Origin: an uncultured Lachnospiraceae bacterium
Lineage (GTDB): Bacteria; Bacillota; Clostridia; Lachnospirales; Lachnospiraceae
Length of the DNA: 39,196 bases
Assembly: GCA_946558695.1 (NCBI GenBank)
Contig: CAMNTQ010000031.1
Span: 1-39,196, forward strand
Direction of reading: 5' to 3'
Shown here: positions 13,494 to 22,653 of the stretch, piece after piece
How positions within the stretch are numbered: the stretch's first letter is position 1
Layout: each line of letters begins with the position of its first letter
The notes under the pieces: model-generated
What the model was told of the DNA's origin: nothing
Database searches by the model: none
The model's input: the letters and a program-made list of their open reading frames with translations, nothing else
Program-made: the position numbers and the translations under genes

Positions 13494-15074
13494 ATGTCTT
13501 CTTACATGGCATTATACCGAAAGTTTCGGCCGGATGGCTTTGAAGATGTAAAAGGGCAGGATGCAATCGTAAAAACCTTAAAAAATCAGCTTGCGGCCGG
13601 CAGGATCGGCCATGCTTACCTGTTCTGCGGAACCCGCGGGACAGGTAAGACGAGCGTTGCGAAGATATTTGCCAGAGCGGTAAATTGCGAGCATCCTGCA
13701 GACGGAAGCCCCTGCAGCGAATGTGCCATGTGCCGTGCGATCGCCGCAGGAACTTCCCTGAATGTAATAGAGATTGATGCGGCGTCCAATAATGGTGTGG
13801 ATAATATTCGGGAGATACGGGAAGAGGTTGCGTACAGGCCGGCAGAAGGAAGATATAAGGTCTATATCATTGATGAAGTGCATATGCTTTCTATTGGAGC
13901 CTTTAATGCGCTTTTAAAGACATTGGAGGAGCCGCCGGAATATGTGATTTTTATATTGGCTACAACGGAGGTTCACAAGATCCCGATTACGATTTTGAGC
14001 CGCTGCCAGCGTTATGATTTCAAGCGGATCAGCATAGATACCATTTCCATGAGGCTTTTGGAACTGGTTGGGAAGGAAGGGCTTGATGTCGAGGAAAAGG
14101 CGGTGCGTTATATTGCGAGGATGGCAGATGGTTCGATGCGCGACGCATTGAGCCTGCTTGATCAGTGCGCCTCATTTTATATCGGAGAGCGCCTTACCTA
14201 TGAACATGTATTAGAAGTGTTGGGAGCTGTAGATACAGAAGTATTCAGCAGGATCCTAAGAGAGCTTCTTGATATGGACGCCCGGGCCGTCATAGAGACT
14301 GTTGAGGAGATCGTGATGCAGGGAAGAGAGTTGTCGCAGTTTGCCGCAGATTTTACATGGTATTTGAGGAACCTTCTTTTAGTCGGAAGTTCGGAGGGGA
14401 TGGAGGATGTGCTTGATATGTCTGCGGAGAATCTTGCAAGGCTGAAAGAAGAAGCGGCAATGATAGACAGTGATACTCTGATGCGTTATATCCGCATTTT
14501 TTCAGAGCTTTCCGGGCAGCTCAAATATGCGGCGCAGAAAAGAGTGCTTCTTGAGGTGTCGCTGATCAAGCTGTGCAGGCCGCAGATGGAGGATACGCAG
14601 GATGCTTTATTCGACCGGATCCGCGCTATAGAAAAGCAGATAGAGCAGCTTGAGAGGAAGACTGTTCATGCACGTCAGGATGCGCGGGCAGCGTATATGA
14701 ATGCAGAGGAAGAGAGAAAGAAGACGGCAGAGCCGCCAGCGCTTCCCAAAGCGCTGAGTGAAGATGTGAAGCTGGTGGTACAGGATTTTCGGAGCATGGT
14801 ACAGGATATATCCCCGTTGCTTAAGACTTATCTTAAAAAGGCAAGACTGAGCGCAGGCGAAGGAAATTGCCTTCAGATTGTCCTGCCCGATGAGGTCAGC
14901 GAGAGTGTCGTAAAGACAAAGGAGCATATACAGGAGATAAAACAGCTTATTGCGGACGGAATCGGAAAAGAGATTGAGATTGATGTCCGGCATGTAGAGG
15001 AAGGACAAAGATTTGAAGAAAACTTTGTGGATATAGAGAATCTTATCAATATGGAAATAACGGTGGAGGAATAG
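13494..15074 (+). CDS. dnaX: DNA polymerase III gamma/tau subunit, 526 aa
   Basis: This is the clamp-loader ATPase of the replisome. ATG 13494 ([13 protein letters not shown]) follows GGAGAG at a good distance; the seven codons upstream are not conserved-looking. The AAA+ core has Walker [10 protein letters not shown], a four-Cys zinc module (C-x8-C-x2-C-x2-C, in [16 protein letters not shown]), Walker B IIDEVHML and sensor/SRC motif [13 protein letters not shown]. The helical collar domain runs to about residue 370, then a coiled region and a C-terminal domain of about 110 residues that is tau-like. I saw no clear slippery A-run of the E. coli type, so a separate gamma form is not predicted. 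It is in the conserved dnaX-ebfC-recR order. Confidence 0.95.
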   Translation: MSSYMALYRKFRPDGFEDVKGQDAIVKTLKNQLAAGRIGHAYLFCGTRGTGKTSVAKIFARAVNCEHPADGSPCSECAMCRAIAAGTSLNVIEIDAASNNGVDNIREIREEVAYRPAEGRYKVYIIDEVHMLSIGAFNALLKTLEEPPEYVIFILATTEVHKIPITILSRCQRYDFKRISIDTISMRLLELVGKEGLDVEEKAVRYIARMADGSMRDALSLLDQCASFYIGERLTYEHVLEVLGAVDTEVFSRILRELLDMDARAVIETVEEIVMQGRELSQFAADFTWYLRNLLLVGSSEGMEDVLDMSAENLARLKEEAAMIDSDTLMRYIRIFSELSGQLKYAAQKRVLLEVSLIKLCRPQMEDTQDALFDRIRAIEKQIEQLERKTVHARQDARAAYMNAEEERKKTAEPPALPKALSEDVKLVVQDFRSMVQDISPLLKTYLKKARLSAGEGNCLQIVLPDEVSESVVKTKEHIQEIKQLIADGIGKEIEIDVRHVEEGQRFEENFVDIENLINMEITVEE

Positions 15075-15087
15075 GAGGATTTTAACG

Positions 15088-15444
15088 ATGGCAAAAAGAG
15101 GCGGATTCCCAGGCGGAGGAGGTATGCCGGGAAATATGGCAAATCTTATGAAGCAGGCGCAGAAGATGCAGCGCCAGATGGAAGAGCAGGCGAAGGAACT
15201 TGAATCGAAGGAATTTACAGCGACTGCAGGCGGCGGAGCGGTAGAGGCGACCGTATCCGGGACAAAAAAGCTTTTGAAGGTAAAGCTTGATGAAGAGGTT
15301 GTAGATCCGGATGATATCGAGATGCTGGAGGATTTGATCGTTGCAGCAATTAATGAGGCGCTTGATCAGGTGGAGGAAGCGACGTCTTCTTCTATGTCAA
15401 AGCTGACCGGAGGCATGGGCGGAGGAATACCGGGCTTGTTCTAA
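15088..15444 (+). CDS. YbaB/EbfC-family nucleoid-associated protein, 118 aa
   Basis: It is a small DNA-binding dimer of the YbaB/EbfC family. There is a Gly/Met-rich start ([20 protein letters not shown]), an amphipathic helix [18 protein letters not shown], the strand motif [20 protein letters not shown], the [20 protein letters not shown] helix, and a Gly-rich C-terminal tail. It lies between dnaX and recR, 13 bp after dnaX with an AGGAGG ribosome binding site. This is the usual place for the gene, linked to replication-coupled repair. The length is normal. Confidence 0.93.
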   Translation: MAKRGGFPGGGGMPGNMANLMKQAQKMQRQMEEQAKELESKEFTATAGGGAVEATVSGTKKLLKVKLDEEVVDPDDIEMLEDLIVAAINEALDQVEEATSSSMSKLTGGMGGGIPGLF

Positions 15445-15471
15445 AGAAGAAGCCGTATAAGGAGTTTATAT

Positions 15472-16068
15472 ATGGATTACTATAGTAACCAGATAAGCAG
15501 ATTAATTGAAGAATTTTCATGCTTACCGGGCATAGGTGCAAAGTCAGCGGCAAGGCTGGCTTTTCATTTGATTCATATGCCGGAGGCGGATGTAAAGCGT
15601 CTCGCTGATACGATGGTGGAGGCGCGCCAGAAAGTACGTTACTGCAAAGTGTGCTGCACGCTCACAGACAGCGAACTCTGCCCCATCTGCAGCAGTACAC
15701 AGCGCGATCACAAGACGGTTATGGTAGTGGAGAATACAAGAGATTTGGCGGCATATGAAAAGACAGGCAAATATAACGGCGTTTACCATGTCCTTCACGG
15801 GGCGATTTCTCCAATGATAGGGATCGGACCGGAGGATATTAAACTGAAGGAGCTGATATCAAGACTTGCAGATGACGTAGAGGAGGTAATTATCGCGACG
15901 AACTCAAGCCTTGAGGGAGAGACTACCGCTATGTATATCAGTAAGCTGATCAAACCCATTGGCGTGAAGGTAACAAGAATTGCCAGCGGAGTTCCGGTGG
16001 GCGGAGACTTGGAGTATATTGATGAGGTTACGCTTCTTCGGGCGCTGGACGGAAGGACAGAGTTGTAA
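15472..16068 (+). CDS. recR: Recombination mediator protein RecR, 198 aa
   Basis: RecR works with RecF/RecO to load RecA on gapped DNA. Residues 5-50 hold the helix-hairpin-helix (EEFSCLPGIGAKSAARLAFH). The C4 zinc finger CKVCCTLTDSELCPIC is at about 57-72. The Toprim domain has VMVVENTRDLAAYEKT, YHVLHGAISPMIGIGPEDI and EVIIATNSSLEGETTAMYI. The C-terminal Walker-B-like ASGVPVGGDLEYIDEVTL closes the family pattern. The length is standard. It is cotranscribed with dnaX and ebfC; no terminator is seen before the LacI-type gene 70 bp downstream. Confidence 0.96.
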   Translation: MDYYSNQISRLIEEFSCLPGIGAKSAARLAFHLIHMPEADVKRLADTMVEARQKVRYCKVCCTLTDSELCPICSSTQRDHKTVMVVENTRDLAAYEKTGKYNGVYHVLHGAISPMIGIGPEDIKLKELISRLADDVEEVIIATNSSLEGETTAMYISKLIKPIGVKVTRIASGVPVGGDLEYIDEVTLLRALDGRTEL

Positions 16069-16137
16069 TTTAAAGATTCTGCCGGCGAAACAGGATGGTC
16101 AGGCGGGAAGCGCAAAAAAAGGACAGGTGCGTTGCGT

Positions 16138-17232
16138 ATGGGCAGGAGGAAGGTAACATCTACAGACATCGCGAAGGCGGCAGGCGTGTCGCAGTCTACG
16201 GTGTCTATGGTGCTAAATAAAAAATATAATGTATCATTTTCAAAAGAGACAGTAGATAAGGTAGAGCAGGCGGCAGCGGAACTCGGATATGTTCCGCAGA
16301 AGCGAAAAGGGCCAAAGGGCGTCAAAAAAGAAAAGCTGTTAGTCGTATTCTGTCCGAATCTGACAAATCCGTACTATGTCATGCTGCTGCAGGGAATCGA
16401 ACTGAAAGCCAAGGAGCAAGGCTTTGGGCTGTTTGTGTGCAATACTCAGCGTGATCTTAAGATGGAAGAGCGGTATTTGAAGATGATGTGGCAGATACGG
16501 CCGCTTGGAATTATCTACACCTGTAATCCCAGCCATTGCTTCAGAGGGCATGTGGAGGAACTTGCTGAGCATATCCCCGTAGTTATCGTCAACAATCAAA
16601 ATGAAAAGCAGAATGTTGATGCGGTGGAGCTTGATAATTCAAAGCTTGGCCGTCTGATGGCAAGACATTTGTTAGGGCTTGGCCACCGCCATGTGGCATA
16701 CATTGCGCCGCCTCTGACCGTAAGACAAAAACAGCGTTCCAAGCGTGTGGAAGGGTTTTTGAAAGAATATGAGAAGGCAGGAATTAAGGACAATGTAGTG
16801 ATTAAGGCGGCAAAGGAAGAACTGGACTTGTACGTTGCCCATATTGATTCGGAGTATAAGATCGGGTACGAACTTACGAAAGAACTGCTCAGCGAAACGG
16901 ATAATATTACTGCTATCGTAGGGCTAAATGATATGATCGCTTTCGGAATCATGGATGCTCTTCATGAGGCGAAGCTTAAAGTTCCGGGGGATGTGTCGGT
17001 AATGGGATGCGATAATACATTGTTCGCGCGGCTTCACAAGGTTTCGCTGACGACGATAGAGCATTTTGTCGTATTCAAAGGAAGGGATGCCTGCGATATC
17101 ATTATGAAAAAAATTGCTTCGGATGCAGGAAAATATTCGGATATTGAGCCGATCAGTACCTATCATGTAGAGTATGAGCCGAAGCTGATCGAGAGAGGAA
17201 CAACCGCCTACGCGAAAAGCAGAAAAAAATAA
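16138..17232 (+). CDS. LacI-family transcriptional regulator, 364 aa
   Basis: The N-terminal HTH reads VTSTDIAKAAGVSQSTVSMV, followed by the hinge helix region AAAELGYVPQKRK. The periplasmic-binding-protein-like core begins LLVVFCPNLTNPYYVMLLQG, with VIVNNQNEKQNVDAVELDN in the ligand cleft and MGCDNTLFARLHKVSLTTIE near the end. ATG 16138 is chosen; a TTG two codons upstream is the alternative, with AAAGGA slightly better spaced for it. It could regulate the downstream transaldolase/transketolase operon, which has its own promoter 180 bp away. That link is only by position, and the effector sugar is unknown. Confidence 0.9.
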   Translation: MGRRKVTSTDIAKAAGVSQSTVSMVLNKKYNVSFSKETVDKVEQAAAELGYVPQKRKGPKGVKKEKLLVVFCPNLTNPYYVMLLQGIELKAKEQGFGLFVCNTQRDLKMEERYLKMMWQIRPLGIIYTCNPSHCFRGHVEELAEHIPVVIVNNQNEKQNVDAVELDNSKLGRLMARHLLGLGHRHVAYIAPPLTVRQKQRSKRVEGFLKEYEKAGIKDNVVIKAAKEELDLYVAHIDSEYKIGYELTKELLSETDNITAIVGLNDMIAFGIMDALHEAKLKVPGDVSVMGCDNTLFARLHKVSLTTIEHFVVFKGRDACDIIMKKIASDAGKYSDIEPISTYHVEYEPKLIERGTTAYAKSRKK

Positions 17233-17417
17233 AATTAACGTATTTAGACAAATTATTAATAATAATATAAACAGATAATTGTATTTAACAATAAAATACA
17301 AGGAAAAATGCGAAAGAACTGTTAATGAATCGGCAGAGTATTCAAATTATAATAAAAATCTGAATTGATAAATATAAATTATTAGTTAAAAGAATTATTA
17401 ATAAAAATATACACATA

Positions 17418-17447
17418 TTGACCAGAACTTACTATATGAGATATAAT
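17418..17447 (+). promoter_or_regulatory. Promoter of the transaldolase-transketolase operon
   Basis: TTGACC (17418-17423) and TATAAT (17442-17447) are 18 bp apart, leaving a leader of about 50 nt to the transaldolase gene. The rest of 17233-17417 is very AT-rich with no gene or clear hairpin. Confidence 0.7.
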
Positions 17448-17507
17448 TTCACATAGAAACAAGTCGATGACTGTGAGAGAACTTATACCACAAAAGGAGG
17501 AACCAAA

Positions 17508-18161
17508 ATGAAATTTTTTATCGACACAGCCAAGGTTGAGGACATCAAAAAGGCTAACGACATGGGAGTGATCTGCGGAGTTACTACGAACCCGTCACTG
17601 ATCGCCAAAGAGGGCAGAGTATTTGAAGAGGTAATCGCTGAGATTGCATCTATCGTAGACGGACCGATCAGCGGGGAAGTGAAGGCTACGACGGTTGACG
17701 CAGAGGGGATGATCGCAGAAGGACGCGAGATTGCAAAGATCCACCCGAATATGGTAGTTAAGATTCCGATGACCGTGGAAGGGCTGAAGGCTTGTAAGGC
17801 ACTGACTGCAGAAGGGATCAAGACGAATGTTACATTGATCTTTACGGCAAATCAGGCGCTTCTTGCGGCAAGGGCAGGAGCTACCTATGTATCACCGTTC
17901 CTTGGACGTCTGGATGATATTTCTGTAAGGGGAACCGATCTGATTGCTGAGATTGCTGAGATTTTCAAAGTAGCAGGGATTAAGACGGAGATCATTGCGG
18001 CCAGCGTACGTCATACGATGCATGTAACTGACTGCGCGCTTGCAGGAGCTGATATTGCAACTGTACCATATGCAGTGATTGAGCAGATGACAAAGCATCC
18101 TCTGACAGATGCAGGTATTGCAAAATTCCAGGCTGACTATAAAAAAGTATTTGGTGAGTAA
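17508..18161 (+). CDS. Transaldolase / fructose-6-phosphate aldolase-type, 217 aa
   Basis: This is a short (TalC/FSA-like) transaldolase that moves a dihydroxyacetone unit between sugar phosphates. The family start [16 protein letters not shown] contains catalytic Asp6. [13 protein letters not shown] is the phosphate-side loop, and the Schiff-base lysine is Lys85 in NMVVKIPMT. The N-terminal strand [20 protein letters not shown] and the APFVGR-like SPFLGRLDD motif follow. The length (about 215-220) is typical. An AAAGGAGG ribosome binding site precedes it. The two transketolase subunits follow, so it most likely serves the non-oxidative pentose phosphate pathway rather than only aldol cleavage of fructose 6-phosphate. 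Confidence 0.93.
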   Translation: MKFFIDTAKVEDIKKANDMGVICGVTTNPSLIAKEGRVFEEVIAEIASIVDGPISGEVKATTVDAEGMIAEGREIAKIHPNMVVKIPMTVEGLKACKALTAEGIKTNVTLIFTANQALLAARAGATYVSPFLGRLDDISVRGTDLIAEIAEIFKVAGIKTEIIAASVRHTMHVTDCALAGADIATVPYAVIEQMTKHPLTDAGIAKFQADYKKVFGE

Positions 18162-18196
18162 AATTTGTTGTACAAATAAATTTCAGGAGGAACATC

Positions 18197-19033
18197 ATGA
18201 ACAAAACTGAGTTAATGAAAACTGCGAATGAAATTCGCAAAGGCATTGTGACGGCCGTACATAGTGCGAAGTCCGGACATCCGGGCGGTTCTCTTTCAGC
18301 GGCAGATATCTATACGTATCTGTTTTTTGAAGAGATGAATATTGACCCGAAGGATCCGAAGAAGGCTGACCGCGACCGTTTTGTATTGTCAAAGGGACAC
18401 ACCGCTCCGGGCTATTATTCCACCCTTGCAAACAGGGGATTTTTCCCGGTAGAGGATCTTACCACACTGCGTAAAGTTGGTTCTTACCTTCAGGGACATC
18501 CTGATATGAAACATATTCCGGGCGTTGATATGTCCAGCGGTTCTTTGGGACAGGGAATCTCAGCGGCAGTTGGTATGGCGATATCCGCAAAGCTTTCAGG
18601 GGATGATTACAGAGTATACACGCTGCTTGGGGACGGTGAGATTCAGGAAGGACAGGTGTGGGAGGCATCCATGCTTGCAGCCCACAGAAAGCTTGACAAC
18701 CTTGTAGTGATCGTAGATAACAATAATCTTCAGATTGACGGGGCGATTACCGATGTCAACTCCCCGTATCCGATCGATAAAAAATTTGAGGCATTTAACT
18801 TCCATGTGATCAATATTGACGGACATGATTTTGATGCGATTGCCGCGGCATTTAAAGAGGCAAGAGAGACGAAGGGACAGCCGACAGCAATTATCGCGAA
18901 AACAGTAAAGGGCAAAAACGTATCCTTTATGGAGAATCAGGCGTCATGGCATGGAGCAGCTCCGAATGACGAGCAGTACGCTACCGCAATGGCAGATTTA
19001 GAGAAAGTAGGTGAAGCATTATGTCAGAAGTAA
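18197..19033 (+). CDS. Transketolase, N-terminal (TPP-binding) subunit, 278 aa
   Basis: This is the first half of a split transketolase. HSAKSGHPGGSLSAADIYTY is the family opening, SKGHTAPGYYSTLA the substrate region, and the thiamine-diphosphate/Mg motif runs from LGDGEIQEGQVWEA to DNNNLQIDG. The pyrimidine-binding and C-terminal domains are encoded by the next gene, which overlaps it by 13 bp, so the two are translated together into a heteromeric enzyme. Split transketolases are usual in clostridia and archaea. It moves two-carbon units between ketose and aldose phosphates. Confidence 0.95.
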   Translation: MNKTELMKTANEIRKGIVTAVHSAKSGHPGGSLSAADIYTYLFFEEMNIDPKDPKKADRDRFVLSKGHTAPGYYSTLANRGFFPVEDLTTLRKVGSYLQGHPDMKHIPGVDMSSGSLGQGISAAVGMAISAKLSGDDYRVYTLLGDGEIQEGQVWEASMLAAHRKLDNLVVIVDNNNLQIDGAITDVNSPYPIDKKFEAFNFHVINIDGHDFDAIAAAFKEARETKGQPTAIIAKTVKGKNVSFMENQASWHGAAPNDEQYATAMADLEKVGEALCQK

Positions 19034-19962
19034 AGAAAATTGCAACAAGAGAGAGCTACGGTAATGCTTTAGTGGAATTAGGAAAAAAATATGACGATGT
19101 AGTTGTACTGGACGCGGACCTTGCGGCAGCGACAAAGACAGGAACCTTTAAGAAAGCATTTCCAGAGCGTCATATTGACTGCGGTATCGCTGAGTGCAAC
19201 ATGATGGGCGTTGCGGCAGGGATCGCGACGACAGGAAAAATTCCGTTCGCAAGTTCCTTCGCGATGTTCGCGGCAGGACGTGCTTTTGAGCAGATCCGCA
19301 ACTCCATCGGATACCCGAAGCTGAATGTCAAGATCGGCGCAACGCATGCAAGTATTTCTGTAGGCGAGGACGGAGCTACCCACCAGTGTAACGAGGATAT
19401 CGCTCTGATGAGGACGATTCCGGGAATGGTAGTTATTAATCCTGCTGATGACATCGAAGCAAAGGCGGCTGTGCAGGCGGCTTATGAGCATGTAGGACCG
19501 GTATACTTAAGATTCGGACGTGCGGCAGTTCCGGTAATCAATGACAACCCGGAGTACAAGTTCGAGCTTGGCAAGGCTGTGACACTGAAAGAAGGAACGG
19601 ATGTGACAATTATCGCGTCAGGCCTTCCGGTGTCTGAGTCTCTGGCGGCAGCGGAGAAGCTTGCGGCAGACGGGATCAGCGCGGCAGTTATCAATATGCA
19701 CACGATTAAGCCGTTAGACGAGGCCGCTGTTATCGAAGCGGCAGAAAAGACCGGAAAGATCGTAACGGTAGAAGAGCATTCTGTGATCGGCGGGCTTGGA
19801 AGTGCAGTATGCGACGTTGTGGCACAGAAAGCGCCTGCAAAGGTTCTTAAAATCGGCGTGAACGATGTGTTCGGCGAATCTGGACCGGCAGCAGCATTGA
19901 TTAAGAAATATGGGCTGGATGCAGACAGCATCTGCGAAAAAGTAAAAGAATTTGTGAAATAA
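19021..19962 (+). CDS. Transketolase, C-terminal (pyrimidine-binding) subunit, 313 aa
   Basis: This is the second half of the split transketolase. VVVLDADLAAATKTGTFKKA begins the pyrimidine-binding domain. The conserved Glu that activates TPP is in CGIAECNMMGVAAGIA, and FAMFAAGRAFEQIRN follows. The C-terminal domain has VTIIASGLPVSESL, INMHTIKPLDEAAV and EHSVIGGLGSAV. Its ATG 19021 is inside the end of the first subunit gene. The operon ends at the terminator at 19977. Confidence 0.95.
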   Translation: MSEVKKIATRESYGNALVELGKKYDDVVVLDADLAAATKTGTFKKAFPERHIDCGIAECNMMGVAAGIATTGKIPFASSFAMFAAGRAFEQIRNSIGYPKLNVKIGATHASISVGEDGATHQCNEDIALMRTIPGMVVINPADDIEAKAAVQAAYEHVGPVYLRFGRAAVPVINDNPEYKFELGKAVTLKEGTDVTIIASGLPVSESLAAAEKLAADGISAAVINMHTIKPLDEAAVIEAAEKTGKIVTVEEHSVIGGLGSAVCDVVAQKAPAKVLKIGVNDVFGESGPAAALIKKYGLDADSICEKVKEFVK

Positions 19963-19976
19963 AAGATTGAGTGCTG

Positions 19977-20010
19977 AGTGCTGGAATACAAAATCCAGCA
20001 CTTTTTTTGT
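19977..20010 (+). terminator. Rho-independent terminator of the transketolase operon
   Basis: AGTGCTGGA (19977-19985) and TCCAGCACT (19994-20002) form a perfect 9-bp stem with an 8-nt loop, followed by seven T. Confidence 0.92.
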
Positions 20011-20091
20011 AAGATATGCTGTATTCTGCTACAATATGCCGTAACACGTCGTAAAATTTTAAGGACAGGCTTCACCAATTGCTAAAATACG

Positions 20092-20134
20092 CATTTTCCA
20101 TGTGCTATCATAATCAGACAAAATATGGAAAATG
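20092..20134 (+). promoter_or_regulatory. 10-bp inverted repeat ending at the ribosome binding site of the LysM gene
   Basis: CATTTTCCAT (20092-20101) and ATGGAAAATG (20125-20134) are perfect complements separated by 23 bp. The right arm touches the GAGGTGAG ribosome binding site of the gene at 20147. A TATCAT -10-like box lies between the arms. It could be an operator or an mRNA hairpin that limits translation. Confidence 0.45.
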
Positions 20135-20146
20135 AGGTGAGAGTAT

Positions 20147-21361
20147 ATGGAACGTGAGTTTCCAAAAAATGTAAAACAGATAGGAAATGTCTGTGACGAG
20201 CCAAAGATATATGTAGAAGATTACGTAGATACTTATTTGAACCAATTAAAGGAAAAGGCAGAATCAATTCCTGCGGCGGCTGTGCTTACAGGAGAGATTC
20301 TAAAGATGGACGGGCAGGATGTTGTATATATAGCAGGAGCGCTTAAGCTGAGCGAAGTAGAGGTTGCGGGTACAGAAGTAAAAATCAGTAAAGAAGCATG
20401 GGACAGGCTTGAGGAAGAAAAGCAGAGATTTTTTTCAGGACAGGAGATGGTTGGATGGTGTCTGATCGGGGAAGGGCAGCCCATCGGCCTAAGCAAAGGG
20501 GTTAAGAGAGTTCATGAGAGACGGTTTAAAAAGGACAATACGGTGTTTGTATGGCGGGATGCAGTTCTGGAAGAAGAGGTCTTCTATGCCAATAAGTTCG
20601 GCGAACTGATGCAGATGGGAGGACATTATATATTTTATGAGAAAAATCCTTCCATGCAGAATTATATGATCAATATGAGAAAAAAGATCGGCGTTACACC
20701 CAGCGAAATGGTTGAGGATCGAGCTGCAAAGAATTTTCGCAGTGCCGTAAAGGAAAAAATGGAATACAAGGAACAGAGACAAAATGCCAGATTTGCCTAT
20801 GCGGTCAGTGTGGCTCTTGTGGTTGTTGTGCTTGTAATCGGTATCTCGACCATTAATAATTATGATAAGATGGAAGCGGTGCAGAATTCTCTTGAGGCAT
20901 TGTCTCAGTCAGTGAGCAGCAAAAGGCCGCAGGAGACGAAGGTGGAGGAGCGTCAAAAGTCTGGAGCGCCGGAGGAGGCCGGGGCGCAGAAAGTTCCGGA
21001 GACGGTAGAGACCGTCAGCAAGGAGGTACAGACAGAAGAGCAGCCGAAGGAGGGTACAGAAGATACGGCATCTAATACAGAAGAAAGTGATGCGACAACA
21101 GAAGGTGATGAGACGGCAGAGGGCGATGCGGTTTCGGATGCGGAGGGAGCGGGCGGTAATGCAGGTCTGGCGGCGGATACAACGGATGTACAGAGTCAGT
21201 CGGGAAGCGGAGAATATTATGTTGTACAGAAAGGGGACACGCTGGACAAAATCAGTATAAAAGTATATGGAAACAGAGGTCATGTAGATGCGATATGCCG
21301 GATGAACGGGCTGACAGACGGCAACCTTATCATTATCGGACAAAAATTATTATTACCTTGA
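20147..21361 (+). CDS. Membrane-anchored LysM-domain protein, 404 aa
   Basis: Residues 1-215 form a cytoplasmic domain, with EILKMDGQDVVYIAGALKL, EEKQRFFSGQEMVGWCLIGE and EEVFYANKFGELMQMGGHYI. This reminds me of an MPN/JAB-type fold lacking the metal-binding HxH, but that is a weak inference. One membrane segment follows (AYAVSVALVVVVLVIGIS, about 224-241). Next comes a low-complexity Glu/Thr/Ala-rich linker of about 110 residues, then a C-terminal LysM domain (YYVVQKGDTLDKISIKVYGN, ending NLIIIGQKLLLP), which binds peptidoglycan. The architecture places the LysM outside the cell. It is followed by DUF5711 and CvpA-like genes, suggesting an envelope cluster. Confidence 0.85.
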   Translation: MEREFPKNVKQIGNVCDEPKIYVEDYVDTYLNQLKEKAESIPAAAVLTGEILKMDGQDVVYIAGALKLSEVEVAGTEVKISKEAWDRLEEEKQRFFSGQEMVGWCLIGEGQPIGLSKGVKRVHERRFKKDNTVFVWRDAVLEEEVFYANKFGELMQMGGHYIFYEKNPSMQNYMINMRKKIGVTPSEMVEDRAAKNFRSAVKEKMEYKEQRQNARFAYAVSVALVVVVLVIGISTINNYDKMEAVQNSLEALSQSVSSKRPQETKVEERQKSGAPEEAGAQKVPETVETVSKEVQTEEQPKEGTEDTASNTEESDATTEGDETAEGDAVSDAEGAGGNAGLAADTTDVQSQSGSGEYYVVQKGDTLDKISIKVYGNRGHVDAICRMNGLTDGNLIIIGQKLLLP

Positions 21362-21371
21362 TATAAAAATG

Positions 21372-21380
21372 TGCTATACT
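21372..21380 (+). promoter_or_regulatory. Extended -10 promoter before the DUF5711 gene
   Basis: TGCTATACT is an extended -10 element (TG-n-TATACT) located 38 bp before the start codon. The -35 region is poor. It would allow separate transcription of the DUF5711 and CvpA-like genes. Confidence 0.4.
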
Positions 21381-21417
21381 GTACAGAAGATGAAAAGATA
21401 TACAAAAGGGGAGACGG

Positions 21418-22644
21418 ATGGTACATCAGAAAAATAAGAACTTATATGTTGTAAGGGATGGAAACTATATGCGGAATGATCCATATGAAGAGCTTTCCAT
21501 GCAGGGAATGGAGGAGGAAAACGGACAGTATAAATCGAAATTCCGTAAGAGAGCTTTTTTGGGTGTTACCGCATTGGCGATTATCGCAGCTGCAGTTTAT
21601 ATATATTTGTATCTGCAGACTTATACAAAAATCAGAGCTGCGAATACATATAAGGTAGGGAATGCAGCGGATAACAGCTATGAAGAATTTGCAGGAGGTG
21701 TGCTCAAGTTCAGCCGGGACGGTATCGCGTATCTGAACAGCAGCGGGGAAGAAAAGTGGAATCTGCCTTATCAAATCAAGAATCCGTTTTTGGACGTGAA
21801 TAGCGAGTCGGCAGCAGTTGCGGATAAGGGCGGCAACAATATCATGGTTTTTCAGAAGGACGGTTTGAAGGGAGAGATTAAGACAACCCTTCCTATAGAA
21901 AAGATTGCCGTCTCAGAACAGGGAATCGTGGCGGCTGTCCTGAAAAATGAATCTACGCCTCAGATTGTATGTTACGATACGGCAGGAAATGTATTGGTTG
22001 AGCATAAATCATCGGTGATGGGAATCGGCTATCCGGTAGATATAGCGATTTCGCCGAATGGAGAGTTGCTGCAGATTTTGTATCTGTCTGTCTATGACGG
22101 AAAGATGATGTCGAGAGTGTGTTATTATAATTTTGGCGCTGCAGGAGCAGAAAAGATAGACCATCAGGTGACGGAAAAGGAATATAAGGACAGTGTGATG
22201 GGTGCAGGTTTCTTTGTTGACGAGACAGTATCCGCCGCGGTCGGGGATAACTGTCTGACAATTTTTAAAGGAAAGGAGGAGCCAAAAGAGACGGCAGCCG
22301 TTGAGATTAAAGGAGAGATTCAGAGTGTGTTCCACAGCGGCAAATATATAGGAATTCTATTAAAAGCAAATGGAAACAGCAGATATGAATTGAAGCTTTA
22401 TAATACTTCCGGTAAAGAAATATTGTCCCGCGGGTTTGCCGGAACCTATAAGTCGGCAAAGATATCGGGTGGCCAGATTATTTTGTACGATGGAAAAAAA
22501 TGCAGTATTTATACAAGATTTGGAGTACATCGTTTCGACGGTGAGATGAATAATAATATACTAGAGATAGTTCCTGCTTTTGGAATCAACAGATATATAG
22601 TGATGAATGCCAATGGCATGGAGGATATACGTCTTATAAAATAA
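21418..22644 (+). CDS. DUF5711-like membrane protein with beta-propeller-type exterior, 408 aa
   Basis: After a basic 47-residue cytoplasmic tail (KSKFRKRAFLG), one membrane segment VTALAIIAAAVYIYLYLQTY anchors the protein. The remaining 330 residues are extracytoplasmic and built of repeated short strands such as GGVLKFSRDGIAYLNSSGEE, NNIMVFQKDGLKGEIKTTLP and GKKCSIYTRFGVHRF, a WD40/PQQ-like pattern. This matches DUF5711 of Lachnospiraceae, which has no assigned function. It has a GGGGAGA ribosome binding site and lies 9 bp before the CvpA-like gene. A structural or sensory envelope role is an inference. Confidence 0.8.
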   Translation: MVHQKNKNLYVVRDGNYMRNDPYEELSMQGMEEENGQYKSKFRKRAFLGVTALAIIAAAVYIYLYLQTYTKIRAANTYKVGNAADNSYEEFAGGVLKFSRDGIAYLNSSGEEKWNLPYQIKNPFLDVNSESAAVADKGGNNIMVFQKDGLKGEIKTTLPIEKIAVSEQGIVAAVLKNESTPQIVCYDTAGNVLVEHKSSVMGIGYPVDIAISPNGELLQILYLSVYDGKMMSRVCYYNFGAAGAEKIDHQVTEKEYKDSVMGAGFFVDETVSAAVGDNCLTIFKGKEEPKETAAVEIKGEIQSVFHSGKYIGILLKANGNSRYELKLYNTSGKEILSRGFAGTYKSAKISGGQIILYDGKKCSIYTRFGVHRFDGEMNNNILEIVPAFGINRYIVMNANGMEDIRLIK

Positions 22645-22653
22645 GGAGAAGAT